Below are positions 49,201-61,200 of a stretch of 64,000 nucleotides of DNA, piece by piece. The notes below the pieces were generated by a model. That model ran no database searches. It was not told the DNA's origin and saw only the letters and a program-made list of their open reading frames with translations. The translations under genes were made by a program, and so were the position numbers. Numbering within the stretch: the stretch's first letter is position 1; each line of letters begins with the position of its first letter. The stretch comes from Stichopus chloronotus (taxonomy: Eukaryota; Echinodermata; Holothuroidea; Aspidochirotida; Stichopodidae). The DNA is taken from NCBI GenBank assembly GCA_021234535.1, contig CM037835.1, forward strand, positions 682,001 to 746,000, given 5' to 3'.

Positions 49201-52200
49201 TGTTAAAAAACGAGAGATAGGACTATCTATGCAGTATACAAATACTTGATTGTGAGTGGTAGGAGGGATTCTTTGGGTTGTTTTTTACCCCACCTACCAC
49301 TTCTTTTCTCTTACCCAATTTTCCTACCTGTGGGTAATAAGACAGAAGACCTGTAGTGTATGTAACTTAACATTTATATCTTACATATCTTGTTTTTGTT
49401 CTGTTGTTGTCCTGCTGTTGTGTTGTTGTTCTGCTGTTGTTCTGTTGCTGTCTTGTGTTGTGTTGTTGTTGTCCTGTTGCTGTCTTGTGTTGTGATTGTG
49501 ATAATGTCAATCTTGTCAGATACTTTGTATCAAGACATTTCTTTGTCAATGTTTGTCTTTGCCTCCTCACTATAATGTGGTAGCTTACCAACACACTCTT
49601 TGAAAGTGTTTGAGGATATTTAAAGAATTTTAAAGGCATAGTGCTAAAGCTGGAATATGAATTGCGCTGACAATTGCCTGATCATCAGTCTTTGTTTTTC
49701 ATCAGTGTTTCAGAGAAGAGAAAGTAGGAGGAAAGATCACCCGTCACAAAATCTGAAGAGATCTATGCATTTATCTTCCAGATAATTGAATATGAAAATT
49801 GTTTGGACATTTTTGTTGGCCCTACAAAATTCAGGCTCTTCAAGGAATCCTAACCATCAGTCACTGTCACTTGAAATCAAACAGACCAATGGGAATGGAT
49901 ATGAATATTTATGTATGTAAAAATGGTTCTTAAACAATGTTTTCTTTGTAATTGCTAAATATATTTTACTTTCAGTTGCAACATGTGACAATTTCTTTTT
50001 AAACTCATATTCCAGCTTTAAAATTAGTTGTTATCTATTGTACTATTAGCCTACAGTCTTTTTATGGTACTAATAGTCTTTGTGAGGCCAATCTTCCGTA
50101 TTCGAAATGTGACATGCTGACCCTCTACTAAGGGACATCAACATTTAAGGAAAGTTTAAGTTTAGCCATCAGCTCAGAGAATGCATTTTCTATTAAAACT
50201 GCCCTTTACTCTGCAGAGATTTAATGGAAACTTTGCAGATACTGATACTCTGAGACAGTATCACAATTACCTATCCATCTTAAGACTTTCATTACTTAAT
50301 TCAAAGGTTATTTCCTTATTTCTAATCACATTTAAGCCCAAAAAAAAATTGACCTTTCCTGAAATAGTAACTTTTATCTGTCTTTTTTCTTTAAGTACAT
50401 CATGACCTTAGGGGAACCATTAAAATCTTCACTTGCTCCCCTCTTGTCAACCTTGTCACTTTTGTTTCAGGTTGGGTAGTTTGGATGATCTTTCCTTTTT
50501 TTTAGATGAGGCAAATCAGAGAGGCTTGAAGACTAAACTGCCAAAAGTCCATTTGAGATATTGAAAAGATAAATCATGATTAGAACGTTTATGAAGAGAT
50601 CCTGCTAAGATGATTAATCATCTATAGAAACTTTGAGACTGTTTTTAAACACACTTAGTATACCGTGTTCATATTTTTTTTTCCTCTCCAAAATGTAAAG
50701 AAGATTACAAGCAAACCAAGCAGAAATGTTCATTACTCTGTTTGCTGCGGGATGACATTATGCTACGTAAGAACAGACGTCATCCACTCTGGAACTGATG
50801 CCTACCCACATTGAGTGTCACCATCCCAGTAATACCTGTTACTTACATTAGAACCGAAGTCAATACACATTGGATGATGTTATCTCACAATGGAATAGAT
50901 ATCAGTGACTTTGGAATTTATGTCAACCCACTTGAAACAGATATCATACCCCACTAATACAGATATCATATCCCACTAATACAGATATCATACCCTACTA
51001 GAACAGATATCAATCATTTTTTAACTAACTGTACATCAACCCACACTGTATGATGATGATGTCTTTTCACTTTAAACACATACATAGTCATTCACATTGG
51101 AAACTATGTCAACCAAATTGGTCCCACATTAAAATGGATACCATTCAACCCACGTATCTTCCCACATTGGACCAAAAGCCCTATCTCACATGAAAAAGGT
51201 TGTCAATAACTTTTCACATGAGAACTGACATCTGATTGTAGTTTTGTGTGTCATTCTACATTTAGAGGGTACACATATGGTACATACATGCATACATGCC
51301 ATACATAAGTTACAGTAGTTTCAAGATTTATAACAATTAAGGAATGCTAGCTGCAGACTCAATATTCTGGTCAGCAATGTTGTCAACAATTTCAGAAAAA
51401 AACAGCGAAGGAAAGAATGATGGGGGTAAATAGTTTTGTAATGCTGCCCAAAAAGTACTGTAATCAACATGAACTTGTGTAGTCATTTTAGTTTTTTGTT
51501 TTGAAAAATTTCTTGACTTTCTGAGGATTGTAACTCTTGGGATATAATTACGGATGTATCTAGACAGACAAGTTGTGGTTGTTTTGAAAAAAAGATAGTG
51601 GACAATTGTGAGCGAAATGAACTTAACAGCAAAACGAGGCAATGGTATCTCCTGCAGTCAAGGGGGAGAAATCCCTGGAGGCTACTGGGTTTTAGCTGAT
51701 TAACGTAGCAAGGGGGACTCTGCTTTGCTGATTTTGTTTTACAATAGTGAAGTCTTTTGTCAAAGGCAATTAAAGTATGTAAAGTATGATTTTCATTGCT
51801 CATTTTTTCATTCCTTGCTGAAGGCAGGCCAGAAATTTATGTGATGGTGATGACATGTTTGTGTGTGTGCGTATCTGATGCCTTGTAAACACAGTATTTC
51901 AAGGAGGGAACACTGCTGGAACTTCAAAACTGGTGTGTAGGTAATCCATTGTGAGTAGATGATCTCTATTGTATTTCATGGAGGTCAAAGGTCATTTGAG
52001 AATGCCAGAGCTTAAAGAATGAAAACGTATCAAGGGAGATATCTTAGCAACTGAATGTTGCTAGAACTTCAAACTCTTATCATTTGTAGCACCTAGTGAG
52101 TATGTGATCTCTGTCCTTTTACGGAGGTCAATGGTCATGTTAGGTCAATAGAGAACATAGTTTGAAAACCTTGTAAATATAGTACTTAAAGAAGTGAACA

Positions 52201-55200
52201 GTGCTTCTACTTCAAAGATTGTGTGTTGGTAGCCCATTGTGAGTAGATGATCCCTATTGTTTACTAGTCCTGGTCACCAGGGCTTAAAGTGCAAAAACCT
52301 ATTAAAGAGCATATGTCAGTAACTGAATTTAGGTGAACTTCGAAGTGTCAACATTGTTAACACTTGATGAGTAGCTGATGCCTGTCATTTGAATTGCCCC
52401 ATGGGAGAATGTCATCACTGTAATGTGACATGAAATGAATGTGTAGTGAGTCAGTCATTCCAAAGATCTCTCCTGGATTCAGAAGCCCAACATGTGATAC
52501 TCAGAGAGTTTTACGTGTCCTGAATGTGAACATATGAAGGGGAAAGTGTCACTCATATAAATTAAGAAATCATGAATATTTATTTCATTGAAAACCTGCC
52601 AACAAGTAGATGTTTAATCGTAAATATTGCTGCTAAATAGGCTTTGGCCTTATTTTGTTTATTTTCTTTTATCTTAAAATCTCTTAAAACACCATGCACC
52701 CTCTCCCGACAACATCATTTCCTAAGCATTCAGAGAATATCCCAGTTGCCAACAACTCCCTGTCAAGATTTGCAAAGTACTTTGTTTTTTTTTTGTTTTT
52801 TTTTTGACACAAACACATTTTGATATGGTCCCATCCTTTCTCCACTGATTGCTTTTGTTTAAAGTGATTTAGTGTGTATGAAAAAGTGAGATATTGGCAA
52901 GGAATCACAAAGTCATTTGACTTTCTGGTGTGGAAAATGAAGCCTGTCACAGTGAGAACTTTAAATTTTGTATTGAGTTGTGACAGCAGTCGTGGTCATC
53001 GTAATGTTGGAGTCGTAGTTCCTATCTGTTCCTTTTTCTCTTTGTGGTATTCGGATGAGGAGATTTACTGACTATACAGTACAGTAGCTGCCCACAGCTG
53101 ACCATCGCTGACCATTGTAGCCATTGTTGCAATGTGCAAACTGTTGTCAACAACTTACTGTCATTAAGTTACTGATGTAGGTAATGTTACTGATCTGGGA
53201 TAGCAAAATTTCAAAAATTGTAAAGGAAGACCCGGGGTATATTTATATATTTTTTATAGTTAAGATCTTTGCTGATAAATGTAAAGGCAAACTTAAGAGG
53301 AATGGTTTTCAGGCAAAATGATATTCGTTAGATATGAGCACTTACAGCATAAGTAGCAGCCACTCCAGCTGTACCTTTAATACTGTCCTGGGTGGAATCA
53401 TCCGCATAGCATGTATAGAATATGTCCTCACAGTCTATCAAATCAGTTAAAATGTACAGAGCATGTCCCGATTAACTGTCATTTTGATGACAAGTGAAGA
53501 AGAAAATCACTTGCAATTTGACTTTAAAAGTATGAGTACCCTTGATCAGAAGATACGTAGAACATTGTGTAGCTGTTATGTTCATTGTGTAGCTGCTATG
53601 TGCATTGTGTAGCTGCTATGTGCATTGTGTAGCTGCTGTGTGCATTGTGTAGCTGCTGTGTGCATTGTGTAGCTGCTATGTGCATTGTGTAGCTGCTATG
53701 TGCATTGTGTGGCTGCTATGTGCATTGTGTAGCTGCTATGTGCATTGTGTGGCTGCTATGTGCATTGTGTAGCTGCTATGTGCATTGTGTAGCTGCTATG
53801 TGCATTGTGTAGCTGCTGTGTGCATTGTGTAGCTGCTATGTGCATTGTGTAGCTGCTGTGTGCATTGTGTAGCTGCTATGTGCATTGTGTGTTTTGATCT
53901 GTAAAAAACAGAATTGTTTAAGACTTGAGTTCTTCTCCCTCCCCCCATCCTTGTTGCAAAGTTAAAACTGAACTACAGTACTTTCTAGTTTTTCAAGTAT
54001 AAAATACCATACAATGATGTTACTTGTCTCCCCTTCACTGACCTGTCTCAGCACAAAAAATGCACTCCCATCATCAAAAGGGCACAAATATGACATGAAC
54101 AGAGTGACAAATGAGGATACTTAACAGAAAGGCAGTTTGCTAGAAATTTGTTCCAAAAGTGAACTACAAGGCATAGGGAACCAAGTATCTAGGTCTCCAC
54201 ACTCTTATCAGTCAGAATAGGAAGAAGACACTAGTCTGGTGTTAGACCGGACAGCGCAAAAGGCAGCGTTTAAGGTTACCATTACTCTTAACACATAGAT
54301 GGGAGGGCTTTTGTTGTATTGAGACAGGTAAGTAACCAACTCAGGTGAGTTTTAGGATGTTCATACCATTTTTATGATGGAATTTTTGCCAAGGATAGCC
54401 CTCTAATTTCTGCAGTTAGTTTAAGTTGTCCACTGTAATAGTTAAAGTTGACAGACAGAGACTTGCTAGGTTGTTTATGAAGTAAAGACTTGTAATGAAG
54501 GAAGAAGTCCACGCAATGTGAGGGTGGTAAGAGGAGGGGATTCATTAACATGAACCGAAAGGTTCTTTATTTCAACCTGTGAGTGACTTCTAACTCAGTG
54601 TGGTTCAGCCCCTATTTCATGGTCCCAGCTAGTTCTGCCCCTATTTCATGGTCCCAGCTAGTTCTGTCCCTATTTCATGGTCCCAGCTAGTTCTGCCCCT
54701 ATTTCATGGTCTCAGCTAGTTCTGCCCCTATTTCATGGTCCCAGCTAGTTCTGTCCCTATTTCATGGTCCCAGCTAGTTCTGCCCCTATTTCATGGTCTC
54801 AGCTAGTTCTGCCCCTATTTCATGGTCCCAGCTAGTTCTGCCTCTATTTCATGGTCCCAGCTAGTTCTGCCCCTATTTCATGGTCCCAGCTAGTTCTGTC
54901 CCTATTTCATGGTCCCAGCTAGTTCTGCCCCTATTTCATGGTCCCAGCTAGTTCTGCCCCTATTTCATGGTCCCAGCTAGTTCTGCCCCTATTTCATGGT
55001 CCCAGCTGGCTCAGTGTTGAGTAAAGTCTTTGTTGAAAGATATTGCAATTTCAGTTTCCATTAAAGTTAACTCCTTATTGGCTGCTGAGTCAGGAGAAGA
55101 GGGAAAGAGACACCAATATTTATTTAGTATACATCACTATCACTGACTAGCATGAAATGTTACTTTAGTTGTTTAAATGCAGTTCTGTTTCCTAAGTTGG

Positions 55201-58200
55201 AATATCACTATTTGTTCAAGCCATAAGAGTTGTAATTGGATTCTGTTGGTCAAAACTGACTTCTGAAGAAAAGCCATTGTTTGTGGAGACAAATATTGGC
55301 TCCTGAGATTAAAGGTTTAATTTGACCTCTGTATCAGTTGTGGATATTTGTACTTATGGGACAAGAACATGTCTACAGTGTCCATGACCTTGTTATAATT
55401 TCAAACCATTCTAGGGTAATTTAAAATGTTTTATTTAACTACATAAACATGAATTAATTGACTCTACCCACACCTGTATTTGTATACTCCTAGTACTGTG
55501 AGTAATATTTGATGTTTGGAATTAGTCATCCAGTAGGACAAAGAAAATCCAAAATTGTGTCGTCATCTTCTGCTTTCTTTACATGTTTGTTCACATTGTA
55601 TGATAATAGTTAATGAGACAAAAAAAAAACAGGAAGTTATTGTGAGTTATATAAGTACACAACACTTATTGACATCCTAACTTTAGGGACTGGAATAGCA
55701 AACCACCAAAAATCTATATTGATCAATAAAGGTATTTATGGTGAAAATAGAAAATACTTCAGTACCACTCCAAATGGATGTGCAGCAAGAGTGATATTAT
55801 TGATATTAGTTGGAAGGACACTCTTCAGAGACTGATGTTCAAATGATTTTCTATAGATTGTTGACAGAAATTATGACAAAATAAACCTTGAGCTCCCACA
55901 ATAAAGCTGTCATCAACATATGCTTGTGATAATTTGGTTTCCTGTTTTTTATTTTGTCTGTCTGTGTGTGTGTGTGTCCATTTAATTAGTTGTTCTTTCA
56001 TCACTGATTACACACTGTAATTGATATCGTGTTTTGTTTACTTGAGTCATACAAGGGCATAGATGAAGTAAGTTTTGGCCTTTGAGTCATGAAGAGTGAA
56101 TTGCCCAAAAAAGCTGTCAGCTGTTTATGGTAATAAATGGATTATGCATTTGTGTATAGGCTATGTACAGTACACCAACTCCATTCCAATTAGGATATGC
56201 ACTGTTCTGTATAATCTGTGCTGTAAGGTAAAATGGTAACTGGCACTTTCATATTGTACCTAATAGAGTAGTACTCAGAAATTTATACGTTGTACAGGAT
56301 GTGCCTTTTGAGACAGTTGACTCTTCTAAAAGTCTAATCCAGTGATATGTATTCATTGTTCAGTGAATGGTTTGTTAGGCTAACCCAATGACAAATGCCA
56401 GGAATGAATTTAATGAATAGTAGTTGGCATCATAAATGTGTAGTCCATGGAATAGTGTACATCCTGTACTTTAAGCCCAATAACTAGTGTTAGGTTAATA
56501 TACATTGTACTCCATGAAAGTGTTAAGTTAACATATTTTCCAAATTAATAGTGTTACTGTAGGTTTAATTAAAAGGAATACTTAGCTTAGGCTAATGAAA
56601 AGCTAAGTTTAGAGCTACGGGAGATTTAAACTGAGTCTGTCATGATAGTAATGCAAAGTTTATTCTGAACTCACATGGCTGGGATTTCATGTCCCAACTG
56701 CTACTGAATTTCTCCTGCAACACTTGAATTGAATCTCTTATATTTTTATAATCTGTTTTGCAACAAGCTTTTGTCAATGCCTTTATCTATTGTTCTATTT
56801 GTTTTACTGGATAGGTATTAAAATTGCAATTCTGTTTACCAAGTTAAATTCTTTAGTATGGGATCTAAAATTCCTTCTCTGTCGATGTATTACTGAAGGA
56901 GTGTAGAATGGAGAGTTACATTTGTGTCTATACACAGCTGTCATGCTACAGTATATCATGATTTCATATTACATTACTTAAATAACATGTAATTGTGTTT
57001 GTCTGTAGATGTTTATGTTTGTAAATTTATATTTTGAATCTTTGTTCTACTGATGAAACCTTTACTTTGCAGGTCAGTATTTCTTGATCGCGGTGAGAAA
57101 CTGCTCCATGATCACTTTTCAGACGTGGATTATTGGAGTGTAAGTGCTGCTAGTTTAACACTGGCCATGTTTGCTGGTTTACTTTTTAATAGCCCAAATA
57201 TCTCATGCACTTACTAACATCACAACAACCTGATTGATACTAAAGATATGTGTGCATAAGCAAATACACTGAAATATGTTAATAAGAAAGGACCTCTGAT
57301 TAACATTGAAGTATTTCATCAAGTTATTAATTGGATTCATGTTGTGTTCCTCTTCCATGAGTAATGTAAAGCACATTTGGATGATATCCCTGCAGCAGTA
57401 TAGTATCTTACAGTAAGTTGAAAGGGTGCACGTAATTTTGTTGTTGAGCTGCTTCTGAATTAATACTCGCATGCAAAATGTGAACAAATAATTAATTAGC
57501 TGGTAAACATTGACATGCTCTGACACAATGTCAGATTAAATTGGTAGACAGTATTAGAGTTGATGAACAGTTTAAGAGTCTTCCAGTGAATTTCATCGTT
57601 TCCTCTTGCTCCGATATTTTTGGATGTGGTACTTTTCTTGTTGACAAAGAAATCTTTTAAAATGAATCTATAGAACAAAGTGACCATAACTAGCCTGCTG
57701 CATGGATAGTAAACTTAAAGGAATAATTGAGAGTGATGACATCTTTATACTTTCTCACATCTCCCATGGTTGAGGGAACTGGTTACAATTCTTGAAATCA
57801 TTACCATACTGTCACAAGTCATCTAATAATATAGATCCAATAACAGAGGCAAACCGTTGACAGATCAAGAAATAAGGTTGTTGGTAAACATGAGATGTTT
57901 TGGCATTCAAAGAGTAAATCTCTCATATTGGTCAAACACCCATGTGTATTACCTTGTCATCACTTTAATTCAATTGACGTCAAACTTTCCACGTTTCTCC
58001 AAGTTTATTTTACATAAAATTCTGTTATTTTTAACCAGATCTGTTATGCTTGATCGAGCAGAGGAATTACTTCATGATCGATATGGGCAGGTGGAATATT
58101 GGAAAGTGAGTGCCCTTCCCCAACCAAGATGCTTTTAATAAGATTTGTGGAAAGTCTGGAACATTTTTCTTTTTTGCCTCAGGTCATGCATACAAGTTAT

Positions 58201-61200
58201 GAAGAAAAAAACCTGTCCAGATAAAAAATTGTAAATGTGAATTCCAAGATAATTAAGCCCTTTCAGTTTTTGATTGTTTCTTTTACATATTTCATATCTG
58301 AAGCAAATGAAGTTTTGATCTCAGATCATTGCTAAACTAAATGCAGTCTTTAATAGCTCAGTTCTCTTTACTTTAGTTACATGCTACAGTCATCTTTACT
58401 TAGATTGCTCTTACACTCTAGTGATGTATCAAGAACAGTCTTATTGTCAGCATAAAGCAATTAATCCTGTATGGATACTAATTAATGATATGTATTTCTT
58501 TCAATGTGAATTTAATTTCAGCAAATATGTTTCTTACACTCATTTCCAAATATTCTCTTCTTAATTCATTTGCATAACTTCTTGGTTTTGTTGGCTGACT
58601 TGTGTCTCAGCTTGCTAAAATTAATGGAAGTAAAGTCATATATAGTCTTCATGTCTTCCTCTTGTAACCATTGGCACACATATCACAGCTTCATAGTCAT
58701 TTACTTATATCAGTCCATCTCTGAATCAAAGTAAGAGTTTGCTGAAATCTCTGTATTTGCTAACTTTGATAGAATGAGGTTATCTTTAGTTGTTTCTGAA
58801 GGAGACAGACAATGAATGTATACCATTGAAATACTGTATAAAGAGCATGATGGTGTTACTGCCCCCAGTGCTGAAGAAGACAAAACCACTCTACTAATGT
58901 TAAAAACAGTGTTTTATAATGAATAGTACTACACACTAACTCTGATATAAGAGATTGCCTTTGAAATAAACACTATCATCATACCTGTTTATGATGAATG
59001 TATTTAACAGCTCTGGCAGATCAAATAATTAACCTTCAAGTAAATGTATTGATTTTTCCATTGTTTTTTCCTGGACTGTCATGTCATACTAATTGGTGTT
59101 GTTATTTTTTTCCCTATCCTCAGGCTAGAAGAAGTCTTCGATTTGCCAAGCATCTTAGAGAAATTGGAGATGAGTTTAGGAGGATAAACTTAGACTCAAA
59201 TGATGAAGTGGATAAAACAGAGTTAATTGATGACTGGAGGAAAATGAGGGTATTTTATGTTGGTAATCAATTGAAAGATGACATTAGGATTGTAGGGTTT
59301 TAAGATGATGATGATGATAATAATAATAATTAATTTAAATGATTTATGAGGGAATTGAGGTTGGTAGCCTGATTCATGTCATAATATTAGAAAATTCAAA
59401 TATCTTTAAGATAATCATTTAACATTTGTTGTAAAGGTATATCTAAGATAACTGCTACCTTATAAAACAAAGATAGTATTGCTGATGTTGGTAGGAATGG
59501 CAGCGTAACATGGAACAGAGTCTTTGTTAGGACCAAAACAAAACTGACAAAACAGTTCAAAGAAAGGAATAAGTTGTACCTGCATGCCAACACAGTGAAT
59601 AAAAAAAATTGTAATATTTTCAAGTGTGTGAAAGGTTAGCTTTCTAGAGCATCAACCAGAATCCATGTCCAACTCTTCATTATATTCAGTGTATACTACA
59701 TATCTGTGACTGAAATACTATTATTTAAGACTGGGACTGCAGAAACTTGCAAATGGTGTTCATTTCAACAATATGCTATGATCACATGACTAAATACCCT
59801 TGGAAACAAAATATATTTAAAATGAACTTCAACATAAAACAGCACAGAGTTAGGAGTAGAACAGGTAACAATTAACAACCAGAGCATTAAATGCTTTAAA
59901 CAATTACATTCTCTTAATTAGCTAATGGAATCATTTAGATCATTCAGATTTAGACCTCCGTTGAGAGTAAAACTTCCCTAATACCACTTGCCTTGGATAT
60001 AAAGAATGCAAACTTACACTATTTAGGTGACAGTAATATCGTTCAAATAAGCACAGAGCAATGTAAGATGAGACACAGCATTCAGATAATGTGAACATAG
60101 AGCAATAACAGATCAGACAGCACTAAGCACATACAGTAGCAATGCAATATGAAAATAGCAAAGTGTAAAGTTGAGAGAATACCATTCAATATTAATCTTA
60201 GATCGTAATATTATAGCACAAAATAAAAAAAAATGTCATGTGACAAAATATAGAGCAAATGTAATAACATCACTTACAATACCAGATTAAAAGAAAAAAA
60301 AACACATTGTTTTACTAAGCATAGAGCAAGGTATCACAAGGTGCAATTAACATCATATATGATAACAGGTCAAAGAAGGAAAAAGAATGTGTAATTAAGC
60401 TTAGAACAAGGTATCATAAAGTGCAAGAACATATGTGATACCAGATTAAAGAAGTAGCAGCAACATTATTTAGCCAAGCATAGAGTAAGGTAGCCTGAAG
60501 TACAATAACATCATATATGATACAAGATTACAGAAGTGACAACTGCATTGTTTAGCTATGCACAGACTAAGGCAGCAGCATAAGGTGCAATACATCATAT
60601 ATGACACCAGATTAAACATCATTCAACGAAGTGTCTCGGAGCATTCACATTGTAGACTTATACTTACCCTTTGCCTATTTTTTATGCATTATTTAACAAA
60701 ACTCCTTGAACCCCAAATAAATGGTTCTCCTACTGCACCCTTTATGCTCAATATTGCTTCTGTTTAACTTTCACTTCTTACATGATACATGTTTCTTTGC
60801 AGACTTAAAGTTCTCCTTGATGGTGAGTTCAGAAAAACAGAAAAAAAAAACCTAGAGTATTACTTTTGTGTTTGTTTTTGCTATATATTGTTACTGGTCT
60901 CGTGTAAGTTGTCATAAATCCTACCTTTCTTCTTGGAGTTCTTACATGAGGAATTTTCGAGAGAATTGGAGCCCACACAGGCATGTACTGCTTGCATGGA
61001 TTATTCTGAGTGCCCAAGGGGCTCATAGAATGCAGGTCCCAGTCCCTCGATCTATGAAGTTACAACAAGCATTGGGGCGAGGGAAGTCCATAGTTGTGAC
61101 CAAAGGGTGTGCCACAAAATACCCTTAAGTTGTGACTTGCAGACTTGTAGTAAAGTATGTAACTGTACTGGCTTAATAGCTGATCAAAAACAGATATATA

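Larger units (their letters stand above)
46644..57072 (+). other. POFUT2 intron 3 (10.4 kb)
   Basis: The longest intron, lying just upstream of the alternative exon pair. It contains a TTAA MITE, a tandem array with nuclear-receptor-like half sites, a degenerate array at 50.7-51.2 kb and two minisatellites (20- and 29-bp units). A single diverged unit of the 51.9-52.4 kb array lies near 48030-48210. Position 49385-49500 is a degenerate TGTTGT-type simple repeat. The remaining stretches (46650-48000, 48220-49380, 52400-53560, 55015-57070) show nothing I can name. Confidence 0.8.

Noticed and set aside
53562..55012. Regularly spaced repeats that could be mistaken for a CRISPR array
   Set aside because: The units are directly adjacent with no unique spacers, in an intron of an animal gene. 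They are minisatellites.
60804..60823. Splice-like micro-exon (ttctttgcag ... gtgagt) in POFUT2 intron 5
   Set aside because: 20 nt long, has a stop in the phase needed after exon 5 (ACT TAA), and exon 5 and exon 6 already join with family-correct spacing.
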